A stretch of 64,000 nt of DNA, taken from positions 175,042,882 through 175,106,881 of the forward strand of contig CM069433.1 of assembly GCA_035610365.1 (NCBI GenBank), in the 5' to 3' direction. Positions 10,906-20,974 of the stretch are shown one piece after another (within the stretch, counting starts at the first letter, position 1; every line of letters begins with the position of its first letter). The DNA is from Aquatica leii. Its lineage: Eukaryota; Arthropoda; Insecta; Coleoptera; Lampyridae. The notes under the pieces were generated by a model. That model did not search any database and was not told the origin of the DNA. It saw only the letters and a program-made list of their open reading frames with translations. The translations under genes were made by a program, and so were the position numbers.

Positions 10906-12568
10906 TTAACCTTCTTCTAGACGGGCTCTGTAATTTCACATGAGCAGACGCTTGTCGTAAATTTTACGTCTTCAAGTAGATGGTGTTTTCTGTACATAAA
11001 TGTTAGAAAATTGGTTTGAGGATAGGAAAAAAGAAATATTATGGCAGTAATTAAAAAATATATGTGAACAAAAAAACTATGGAACACTTTAAAAAAGAAA
11101 ATATTTCAGAACCAAAAAAACTTCATCGAACTATTGGTCAGATTCGACATACTCGTCCTTACAACAATTGCAAACCACCTCGACCGCAGAATGGTTCTTG
11201 CAAGTAAACGACTGACAACGACTACACTTCATTGATGCTGATGATCTTTTCTTCCCAAGTACACATGGTTGACTCACTCCGCGTTTTGGAGGAGTTCCTC
11301 TTTTATCTTGTGTCATCCGGTCAACATCCCGACCGTATTTCACTTTGAAAAAAGCACTTATATCTTGAGGTGAGTTTTTGAAACTTATTCTAAAGATAAG
11401 ATTCTCTTTCATCAAACTCAACGCCAAATTTTTCAGGAAAACTCTTCGATACGTAGGAGCTTTTGTTGGACAGTCAAATTTGAATAAAATTTGAGCATTT
11501 ATGCCGCCAATATTTATTAGAGTGTAGAAAATTGCACATGGCCATCTTTTGTTATTCTACAGACCGAGTATGCCGCACACATTTTGTCGACAGTATCAAC
11601 TCCGCGTTTAGTTTTGTTGTAGTTCAGTATCAACTAAGGTTTTCGGGTGTCGGGATCTATTTCGTGATCGTCATGTAATGTTGACAGTAATATTATAGAT
11701 TTATTTTTCCGCGCTACATAGGAAACCAGCATTTTGTCCTTTTGGAAACCAAAAAGAGTGGATCCAACAGTCCTACTTTTGCATGGCAAGAATTTTTTTG
11801 GGATTTCAGCTTTATTTTTTTTCATTATTCCTAACACCGTTGTTTTTCTCGTAAGCAAATAATCAGCGAGTGGTACACTTGTATACCAATTATGAATGGT
11901 TAAATTCCTGTTTGAGTTTTTCCATTGGTTTAATGAGACGCTTTACTATTTCCGTTGGAGTATCTTATCTTATCTTCTTAGTTTTTCGAGAAACACGGTA
12001 AGTTGTCTTTCGCCACTCGGTTAATTTGTTTTTTCTAATGAAAATTTCTTCAATCGGTTCCTCCTCCCCTTCAGATTTATCGGAAGTATTTTCTTATTCG
12101 GTAGCACTCTTTTCATCCTGTTAACCAATTTCTTCTTCCGAAAACTCGCTGTCACTCAAGAGAAAGTTAGTCTCCTCATCTTGCTCAGGCTCATTGAACA
12201 TATCTCGGACAATTTCTTCTAGCTCTGTTTGTGTAAGCGGCTTATGAGCCATAATGGAACACGTCTGAAACGAAAAAGCACATTTAGCTATAAAGGAGAC
12301 GGTATAAATAATAAAGAAATCATAAAAAGATTATTTAAAATACTTACAGTACAAGGCGCGTGTTGTAAAATTTACGCTCAACGGATATTTCCCAAATGTC
12401 AATAGATAACAAACACTTTTGTGCACACCCGATACCTTCTTAGATTAGAGAGACACTGACTTTTAAATAGCTCGAGACTCGATGATCGCGACTAAGTTGT
12501 AAAAGTGGGGGAAGCGATTAGGTGCGTTTGTCGTAAGTTTTACGACAGCGCGCCCGGTGGAAGGTTAA
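10906..12568 (-). mobile_element. piggyBac-like element with TTAA ends
   Basis: TTAA at 10906-10909 is followed by CCTTCTTCTAGACGGGC. TTAA at 12565-12568, read on the opposite strand, is followed by CCTTCCACCGGGCGCGC. These are imperfect terminal inverted repeats starting with CCTTC, and TTAA is the known piggyBac target. Just inside each end lies a near-palindrome: GTCGTAAATTTTACGTC at 10954-10970 and GTCGTAAGTTTTACGAC at 12530-12546. The element is about 1.66 kb and encodes a minus-strand transposase remnant. It is shorter than an autonomous element because the middle of the transposase is missing. Confidence 0.8.
11131..12252 (-). pseudogene. piggyBac transposase pseudogene
   Basis: It starts at ATG 12252 with an acidic N-terminus (MAHKPLTQTELEEIVRDMF, then a DSEFSEEE-like stretch). 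Two stops follow, then a basic segment. It then jumps to an SVPLADYLLTRKTTVLG-like block (about 11880-11830) and a long open segment ending in LLSTLHDDHEID (11858-11634). The C-terminus (11427-11131) carries a Cys/His-rich motif with CSRCQSFTCKNHS and CNCC, typical of the piggyBac C-terminal zinc-binding domain. The normally conserved Asp-Asn-Trp of the first catalytic block reads HNWY here. A segment before it and one after the DHEID block appear deleted. It cannot make an active enzyme. Confidence 0.8.
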
Positions 12569-12881
12569 GAAATTTTTTTGATAAGTGTAACTAATTTCTG
12601 GTGAAAAACGTTAAGTGGGTCTCAGAAATTAGTACTGATACTGAAACTTATAAGGACCACTTTAATTATTAATATATAATAATTAATAAAACAGGCCCTA
12701 ATCTAAACTCTGAAAAGGTAAGAAAGAAAACGATAACTTGAAAAAGCAAACGAAAATCTAACAAAGAACCACTATGGAGTTAGGTAATCAACTTGTGAAC
12801 CAAGCCAGATTCTAAACTCCGTAGAAATAACTTAAGAAGAAACCGTCTCCGTATATAAAGGAAAAGGATCGTCACGGATGG

Positions 12882-15051
12882 TTAAGCTCGATGATGATAA
12901 TGACTAATAACCGGGAACCAAAGAGGGGATAGTTCAAAACCATGATCGCGATTGAAGTTATTGAGGTGTTTGATGATTTCTATGCTTTCTCGGAATTTGC
13001 TGTTGAAAAAGAATAGAGATTTGGCAATCAACGAAACATTATCAAAATCTATCTTCTGACCTGTAGCAAAATGATGTTCAGCGACCGCAGACTTGGAAAT
13101 ATACCTTTTCCTTATACAACGATCATGTTCTGAAAGGCGAGTAATGACGGAACGACCGGTTTCACCAATGTAGACTAAACTACAAGAACAAGGAATTTGG
13201 TATACACCTTGAGATGAAAGTGTAGGAAAGTTGTCTTTGGGAGAAGGAAAAAGCTGAGAGATTTTGCCTGTCGAGTTGAATATGGGTGTAATACCATTTT
13301 CCCTATTTGATCTGTAACCTTGTGAATGTAGGGTAAAAAGGCCAATTTCGGGTTGGATTCGGGAGTAGAAATGTCCTTAGGTAATCGAGTACGTGGATGT
13401 AAACGACGATTAATAACTCTACGAATATCTCGCTTTACATAACCATTGTTCACTAAGGTTCTAATAAAATGACGAAGTTCTGAGTCTAGATTCTTAGGTT
13501 GGCAAATAGAAAAGGTACGATGGACCAAAGATTCAATAACAGAACGTTTCTGTGCAGGATGATAATGAGACGAAGCATGAAGGTATCTGTCCGTATGGGT
13601 GGGTTTGCGATAAACAGAATGGCCCAGAAGTCCGTCGGGCTTACGAGCCACAAGAACGTCAAGAAATAGAAGAGAACTATTACTTTCGATTTCTATAGTT
13701 AATTTTATATCTAAGTGTTGATTGTTAAGATGATCAAGAAACTTAGACAATTCAAGATGACTATGAGACCAAACAATAAACGTGTCGTCAACATATCTAA
13801 ACGACACTTTAGGTTTTATTATTGATGATTCCAAAGCAACCGTTTAAAAGAATTCCATAAAAATGTTAGCTACAACAGGTGATAGAGGAGAACCGATAGC
13901 AGCACCAGAAACTTGTTCGTAAAGCTTGTTATCAAATTGGAAGTAAGTAGAGAAAGAATCTGTTCGATAGGAACTTTAGTAAAAAGTGAAGTAACATCAA
14001 AGCTCACGAGAAGATCTTGGGGTTCAAGTTTTATAGTTTCTAGGCGTTGAATAAAATGCTGAGAGTTGAGGATGTGAGAAGAGGTTTTACCTGTAAACTC
14101 GCAAAGAATGTTGGACAAGAACTTGGCTAGCTTGTAGGTAGGAGATTGGATAGTACTAACAATAAGTCGAAACCTTGTTTGTGAGTTTTGGAAAGTCCGT
14201 ATAGACGAGGTGGTTAAGAATCTGATGGGGTAAGTCGACGTTTAGTTTCAGGAGGTACATTGGAAGATTTGATGATTTGGCTGATCTCACGTTCAATCCT
14301 CGAAGTGGGGTTGTGGGTTAGAAGAGCGTAAGTTTCTTCAGACAAAATAGAATTGATTTTCGTAACATAATCCATTTGGTTCAAAACTACAGTGGCCTTT
14401 GTCGGCTGGAAAAACAATAATATCAGGGTTCTTACGAAGACTTTTTAGAGCTGACTCTTTCGACTTAGAAATGTTGGATTTAGGAATTTTAGATGATTCA
14501 AGGATTTTGCAAGTGTTAATACGAATGAGATCTGAGATGTGGCGAGGAAGATCTCTTATAGAAGACTCAACAGCACATAAAATATCTTCTTTAGGAATAC
14601 GTTTGGGAGCAACCGCAAAATTCAAACCCTTAGAGAGCACCGATTCCTGTTCTGAGGTGAGAACTAAACTAGATAAATTAACAACCGTCTTTACGGAGTT
14701 AGTAGTAGATGAAACTTTATGATTCTTGGATTCCACTAATGGAAACTTTTTGAGATGACCTTCAGTGGTTAGTCGTAGAGTGGTATCAGACTGCTGGTAA
14801 GTAATGTTGTCGAAGAGTTTCTAATCATACGGGGATAGAGTCTTGGCCAACTCAAGATGAAGATAAAAGAGTTGTTTCGAAATAGTGTCTAACTCTTGCC
14901 TAGTTTTCTTAATTCGTTCGCGTACCAACGCTAGACTAGCACGGTGTAGGATGTTTTTAGCAGAAAGTGTCTGAATGTGGAACTTGATTCTGTGGAATGC
15001 AGGAATGATGTTGAGGTCACGACAGCGACTAAGAAAGTTTAAATTGCACAA
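12882..15051 (-). pseudogene. Penelope RT plus GIY-YIG endonuclease pseudogene
   Basis: Domains in order are as follows. A coiled N-terminal region starts at MCNLNFLSR (15051). The NPDIIVFPADKG block (about 14440) is typical of PLE proteins. RT motif A reads SFDVTSLFTKVP (about 14007-13972). Motif B reads GSPLSPVVANIFM (about 13900-13862). Motif C reads YVDDTF (about 13797-13780). After a linker comes the GIY-YIG nuclease, GVYQIPCSCSLVYIGETGR (about 13203-13147), and the frame ends at TAA 12882. The RT catalytic Asp residues and the GVY/YIG pair are kept. Breaks seen: a TAG at 14821, frame changes near 14400, 14200, 13930 and 13230, and a stop near 13840. It is nearly full length but dead. 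Confidence 0.85.
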
Positions 15052-15187
15052 AAGTTTGACGAGTTTGTGGCGAAGTTTGGAAAATACGGAGGTTTTAGAA
15101 GAAATATTTTTCCCGTAGAGATTGTTAATGTAATAGCGAAGGCTTCCACAGCCGGAATCTATACCAACATTAGAATGACTCCAGGAT

Positions 15188-15374
15188 CGAGCTTAACCAT
15201 CGTCACGATCCTTTTCCTTTAAATACGGTGACTATTTCTACTTAAGTCACTTATACGGAGCTTAGAATCTGACTTGGTTCACAAGTTGGTTACCTAACTC
15301 GGTAGTGGTTCTTTGTTAGATTTTCGTTTGCTTTTTCAAGTTATCGTTTTCTTTCTTACCTTTTCAGAGTTTAA
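15188..15374 (+). repeat. Inverted arm of PLE1
   Basis: Reverse complement of 12702-12890 with a few differences. It contains the end of the GIY-YIG frame and the 3' UTR. It marks template switching or tandem/inverted integration as described for Penelope elements. Confidence 0.8.
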
Positions 15375-15439
15375 ATTATGGCTTGTTTCACAAGTGGATA
15401 ACATAACTTTTGAGAAGTTCGTAGTTAGATTTCGATTGC

Positions 15440-15605
15440 TTGTTTGAGTTTTGCGATTTATCTCACGCCCTGATGAAGCCCCTTACGAAAGTGGGCGAAA
15501 CATTGGCAGCTTCGGTTGCAACAACAATGACACGATCCAAACTCGGAAGACATTATAATGTTAGTATAGATTCCGGCCGTGAAAGCTTTTGCTATTACAT
15601 TGGTT
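15440..15605 (+). other. PLE terminal segment with hammerhead-like core
   Basis: CTGATGA (15470-15476) is followed by one base, then GCCC (15478-15481), a loop, GGGC (15493-15496) and GAAAC (15497-15501). A second possible hairpin closed by TTGGCAGC and GTTGCAA follows. CUGAUGA, stem II and GAAA are the core elements of hammerhead ribozymes, and PLE termini are known to carry such ribozymes. One extra base sits before stem II and I could not complete stem I or place a cleavage site. The same segment occurs at both ends of the 418-bp insert at 58818-59235. Confidence 0.45.
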
Positions 15606-15609
15606 TGTG

Positions 15610-18400
15610 TTATCAATTTTTGTGTTTGTTTCTATACATTAACAATAACCTATTTTGTATGAAGTTTTTAGTTAAATTTTCATAATGCGCTTATTTAGAA
15701 TGACAGATCTAATTGTTGTAATTTAAAAATACTTGTTTTGCATGCTTAACTATATTTTTATTTATTTTATTTGTTTATTCAAATGTTTTGACTGACTTAT
15801 TTAACAGTATCTGATTTAAACATGTGTAAATACGTTATTTTCGAGTATTTTTGTATTTATTTTTATTTTTAGAGATGTGTAGTTTTTATTACATCGAATT
15901 AAACATCATAACGTGATTTTTGATTACTTTTAATCAAAATTTGTATATTTTTATTTTGACATATTATGCTAATTTTTTTTCTTCTAAATAGAATTTTATT
16001 AATCAGATACATGATGTACGTATTTATTGCTTTCTATTTCCATTTTATTTTTGAATATCGGATTTTGTTATAATTTGGTTATTGTTATAAAAAAAAGCGG
16101 CGTGCACTGCACAATAAATAACTACATTAGATTATAAACTGCAATCATTTAAAACTTTCAGACACAATTCTAAAAAGTATATGAAAAGCACTCAAAATTT
16201 AACATTTGACCTGTCAAAATCGCATCTACCAAAAGTTAAAATTTTAAAATAAAAATATTGATTAGTTATTTAAATAATTTTTTTAGTGACAATTGTCACA
16301 ATCACAAAACAAAACAATCACTTCTTTTTTTAAAATTTTTGACTTAACACCGGGGTAAAAAAGTTTTAACAATTCTAGTAGTAAAAAAAAACTGTATATA
16401 GATTCAGAAAATTTCTATAACCTGCTTGATTATAAGTTAGCGATATAATCGGGTAGCTGAGGATATCATAATATACTTCTCAAGCTTATAATATACTTAT
16501 ATTTATTTTCAATTATATTTGATATAAATAAATTAAAAATATATTTACTATATTTGGATACTTAGAAAATTTAATATTAAAGTTGTAAATAGTATTTTTA
16601 ATATAAAATAATTTAATATTTTTTTTGTACTTTAAAATTTTATATTTGCGTATTTTGTATATTAAATTATATACATAATATAATCATACATCACAGTTTA
16701 TAAACAACACTTTAGAATAAATTAAGTTTATTTGATAAATATTTTATAAAAAGTAGGTTTAACAATTTCCATTAACAAGAAGAAAAGTCAATCTAAATAC
16801 TTGTTTCAATATTTAATTAAATGTTTGTACAAGCGTATTATAAACTAGTGTTTCCAAGTTTATGTGGCCTTAAAGTTTCGAGAGCCTACAATTGTCCTAA
16901 GAACTATGAATTAAATTTAATGCCATTAAAGTTGCGAAATACTGGTTTCGTTGAAAGTTTTAAACATTAATCATTTTGTTTAGCTTTAAAACAAACTTTT
17001 AATTTATTTTACCAACAGTAAAAACTTGTTTTTAGTTTTATTGATTAAAAACTACAGAAAATTAATTCTAATTTATAGATATCAAAATTTTTGAAAAGTA
17101 TGCTTGACAATGGTTAATTGTAAAAAACTTTTCAAGCCAAAAGTAATTTGTTTCTAAAATTACTAAGATATTATATGCAGAGCGGTAAATCTAGGAAAGT
17201 TATTTGCAGTTTGTATCAGTTCCCTCAAGTGCAGTTAAGTTATGCATACTGAAATGCATCTTCTATAAATATTTGTCGTTATCACGTACTTCTAGTGCAT
17301 TAGTTTAACTATAAGTACGTATGTTGATGCGATATGCAATAAAGCATGCACAATATCTTTACCAAATACTTTTCTGAGTGATTTTGTTTAAAAAAACTGC
17401 AATCTAAGTTGATACCTGGTTAAGTTTACACAAACAAGTAAGATAGCTGCATATTCAAAAGTTTACGTAATAAACTAAAGCAGTCCAAAATAAAATTATT
17501 TAATTAAAACAAAATAAATGTAACAAAATAATAATTAAAACGTTTTAACTTTTTTGTGCATTACAAAATTTAATTGACCGTAATTACTGTTTAGTTTAGT
17601 ACTAATGCATCGCATTAACCAACCTGAGGTTTGTGGTTATTTTAATAGTAACCATAATTTGGTATATTATTGATGAATAATTTAAAATCGTTTTAAGATG
17701 TCTGCATTCTGTTTTAACTACGTTTAATTTTGATAATTTATGATACAAATGATTATTTCGAGTAGATACTAATTTTATAGTGTTGGAATATTAATTTTTT
17801 TTATCTGTAGTTTTAGCAGTTTAGATCTTTAACAGAAACAACGCATTTCATCAAGGATACTTTTAAAAAATTAAGTAATATTACGCAACACGATGTATAT
17901 TTATCTATTATTTATGCTTTATGTTGCAGAACTAATAAGCACGTTAAGCATTGAGATAAATCTCAAATAATCATAGTTAATGGCAAAATAATAATTTACA
18001 AAGAGTACTACTGTACATTTATTTTTATGTATTTTACCATTATTGTATTGCAAACATTTGTTTTCTTAATTTATTGTTCTTCTTGTAGGTCAATCGACCA
18101 ATTTAGATTAGGTGCTAAATAATTGACAGCATTGATAAGAAGTGATCTTTTTTGACTAATTCTTGTAGTGTGTTGATTTTTTAAGTAAATATGACTAATA
18201 AAAAATCCCATTTTTGGGACGTTTTAAAAATATACGTAACATTTACTAAATGCAATAATATAACGGGTAAGTTTATTATTGCTTTTTTTATAAATAAAGA
18301 ATAACAAATTTTTAATTTATTTATATAAATTTTATAATTTTTAAAAACGGTAGAAATACAATTTTAAACCGTATTGTTAACGTGACACAGTTACTAACAT
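15610..18400. other. AT-rich region, no genes
   Basis: Very AT-rich. Apart from the inverted end R3 (16275-16500) I see no gene, exon or transposon protein. Confidence 0.6.
16275..16500 (+). repeat. Inverted end R3, right copy
   Basis: Counterpart of 7862-8140 in opposite orientation. Divergent but collinear, with ACTGTATATAGA, GATTATAA, GATATCATAATATAC and CTTCTCAAG shared or nearly so. Together they may be the terminal inverted repeats of the transposon whose transposase remnant lies at 8600-9460. Confidence 0.45.
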
Positions 18401-18404
18401 TTAC

Positions 18405-18620
18405 CACTCTGAAGATGAAAGCTTCAATGTATTGCGAAACGTCAGTTTTTTGAGTTTACGAACGACAATACGGCAAAAGCCAAATTCCACTTCTTGTTTT
18501 AGCTCTCAAGGAGAAACTAGGACCAAGCCTAAGAAAAATACGTTGAAAAATACGTCAACCAGGAGCTGGTTCTATTTTTTTTCAATCAGCAATTGCATTC
18601 ATGTTTGGAGATGAATAGAG
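18405..18620 (+). repeat. Isolated PLE-like terminus
   Basis: CTGAAGA (18409-18415), a degenerate hairpin, and GAAACG (18436-18441) show the same layout as the ends of PLE1 and PLE2, but the sequence differs. A 60-codon open frame after it (18432-18614) matches nothing I know. I interpret it as the end of another PLE family or a derivative, without its coding part. Confidence 0.3.
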
Positions 18621-18908
18621 TACTTACTTATTATATTAGTAAAAGTTGTCAAGAGTATTCACAGTTATAGCTGAAGAATTACAATCGGCACTGGTTGTCA
18701 TATACAGATTAGAACTTGCTGTTTTTATGAATGGATGTTTCTTGGTATTGTTGCTTGCATTATAATAGGTACAATAATAATACGATAACATTTTAAAAAA
18801 AATAATAACACAAATTTATAAAAGCAATAATTTTTATCAAATAATTTTATAATATTATTAGTAGGTATCTAATATGAAAATTTGCAAAGAAAAAACACAT
18901 AAAAGCTT

Positions 18909-19336
18909 GATGCGAAGCAATAACATTCTGCTGAATTTTCATTGTTTATTATTTTGAAATGAATGTACACAACGTTTCGATTGCTGTGGTATCTGCAATC
19001 GTCATCAGGTGAATACTAACAAACTTAGAAACTACTGGAGCTTATATACTAAAGACATGTTCGATAAAGCGTTCAAGCGTACAAAATCAATTTAGCGTAA
19101 CAGATTAATTAACAAAATTACTTAGTCAAGTTTAAGTTGTTTTAGAGGTTCGATAAGTGGTTTCCATATGTTGCTTATCTTGACACTTGGCTGGCTGAAA
19201 ATTTCTTTGTTGTTGTTGTTGATGAATGCCGCTTCTTTAAATTTCCGTTTGTACCAATGTTCCTCTCTGTGTATGATTTTTGCTTCCGACCATTTCATTC
19301 GATGTTGGTTATCCCACGAATGTTGCGCGATGTCGA
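18909..19336 (-). repeat. Inverted arm of PLE2
   Basis: Reverse complement of the element's 3' end. It reads on the minus strand as the C-terminal GIY-YIG region (AQHSWDNQHRMKWSEAKIIH and onward to QLKLD), with one residue different from the main copy (PSVKIS here against PSVEIS there). The UTR with the hammerhead-like module lies at 18973-19008. Confidence 0.85.
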
Positions 19337-20686
19337 CCGATAACCAGCTCTCGTAATGGACCCACATACCAGCTATCCAGATTTCTACTACCAATTGTGC
19401 AACCACTACAGAAGAACAGCTCATCTTTTGTCAAAGACTCCAAACATTTCGTTGAGATTCTGAAAACAATACAGCTGCAACCACGGGATCAATTAGTCAG
19501 CTTCGACGTAGAAAGTCTTTATACTAATGTGCCAGTTGAAGAAGCATTGAAATTCATCCAAACGAAGCTCCGAGAAGATGAAAAACTCCAGGAAAAAACC
19601 ACGCTGCCGGTAGAAGGAATAATGAAGCTCCTATCCTTCACTCAAGACGAAGGACTACCAATGGGTTGATCTCTATCACCAGTAGTCGCCAACATATACA
19701 TGAACTGGTTTGAATCCCAGGCCATAGAGAAATCAAAATTCAAACCCAAAACATGGCTTAGATATGTTGACGATACCTTCATAATTTGGAACCACAGTAA
19801 TCGGCAACTAGACCTTTTTCTACAACATCTGAACAACATCAAACCATCCATCAAATTCACTATGGAAAAGGAAAAGGAGAACTCACTTCCTTTTTTAGAC
19901 GTTCAAGTAACAAAGAACAAGAAAATTATGGAAACGACTGTCTACAGGAAACCAACACACACCGGTCGATATCTCAACTTTCAATCTAACCATTCCACAT
20001 CTACGAAGAGGGGAGTAGTAAAATCTTTAATCGACAGAGCGTACAGGTTGTGCAACGCAGAGAAAGGGCTACGAGAAGAAATCAAAAACATTAGAAACGA
20101 TCTAAGGCAGAATGGTTATCCAGAAAAGATTGTAGGAGAGCTTTTACGGAAAAAGCAATTGAACACCATGGGACAACCTAAAACAGAAGAATTGCCCAAT
20201 TGACTGCTGAGAATCCCATATGTCAAAGGTTTATCAGAATCAATAAGACGTATAGGGAAAAGCTACAACTTAAATACAGTGTTCAAATCATTGACCACCA
20301 TTAGGAGTATAATCTCCAACACAAAGCCACAAACAAGTCGAGATTTCCAAAACTGTATTTACCAAGTTCCATGTGAATGTGGCAAATCATACGTGGGGGA
20401 AACCAAAAGGCCACTTGACATCAGACTGAAAGAACATCAGACGCACACACACAGAGGAGAGACTTCTAAGTCCGGCATCGCGCAACATTCGTGGGATAAC
20501 CAACATCGAATGAAATGGTCGGAAGCAAAAATCATACACAGAGAGGAACATTGGTACAAACGGAAATTTAAAGAAGCGGCATTCATCAACAACAACAACA
20601 AAGAAATTTTCAGCCAGCCAAGTGTCGAGATAAGCAACATATGGAAACCACTTATCGAACCTCTAAAACAACTTAAACTTGACTAA
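19337..20686 (+). pseudogene. Penelope RT plus GIY-YIG endonuclease, 5'-truncated pseudogene
   Basis: The frame enters just before RT motif A (LVSFDVESLYTNVPVEEAL, about 19493-19550). Motif B (EGLPMG, then SLSPVVANIYM) contains a TGA at about 19667. Motif C is YVDDTFIIWN (about 19766). A YRKPTHTGRYL block follows, then a TGA at about 20201. The GIY-YIG nuclease is IYQVPCECGKSYVGETKR (about 20357-20410), and the frame ends with QLKLD at 20686. The N-terminal half is missing, and the stretch between motif A and motif B appears shorter than in relatives. Catalytic Asp residues and the nuclease core are intact. PLE2 is clearly a different family from PLE1. Confidence 0.85.
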
Positions 20687-20794
20687 GTAATTTTGTTAAT
20701 TAATCTGTTACGCTAAATTGATTTTGTACGCTTGAACGCTTCATCGAACATGTCTTTAGTATATAAGCTCCAGTAGTTTCTAAGTTTGTTAGTA

Positions 20795-20850
20795 TTCACC
20801 TGATGACGATTGCAGATACCACAGCAATCGAAACGTTGTGTATATTCATT
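20795..20850 (+). other. PLE2 hammerhead-like module
   Basis: CTGATGA (20800-20806), one base, GATTGC, loop, GCAATC (20824-20829), GAAACG (20830-20835). The six-pair stem is perfect. The inverted arm carries the same module at 18973-19008. It resembles a hammerhead core with an extra base before stem II. Stem I and the cleavage site are not resolved. Confidence 0.45.
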
Positions 20851-20974
20851 TCAAAATAATAAACAATGAAAGTTCAGCAGAATGTTATTACTTCGCATCA
20901 AGCAACATTGTTTAATACATTCAAACAAACATAAAAGCTTATTAAAAAAAAGATTAGATTTATTTCAAGATCTT

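Larger units (their letters stand above)
12702..15600 (-). mobile_element. Penelope-like element PLE1
   Basis: A minus-strand Penelope-like retroelement. Its 3' part, including the end of the reading frame (12702-12890), recurs as an inverted copy at 15188-15374 beyond the 5' end of the coding region. This is the inverted flanking-arm arrangement known for Penelope elements. Further out, 15440-15605 carries a terminal segment that is also found at 58818-59235. I could not define a target duplication. Confidence 0.8.
18897..20940 (+). mobile_element. Penelope-like element PLE2 with inverted 5' arm and 12-bp target duplication
   Basis: ACATAAAAGCTT occurs at 18897-18908 and again at 20929-20940, flanking the element as a target site duplication. 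Inside, 18909-19336 is an inverted copy of about 20487-20900, that is, the 3' UTR and the last third of the GIY-YIG region. The RT frame starts abruptly at the junction (about 19337). This is a 5'-truncated copy preceded by an inverted 3' arm, a typical Penelope structure. Both arms end in the TGATGA/GAAACG module. The arms are nearly identical, so the insertion is fairly young compared with its neighbours. Confidence 0.85.
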
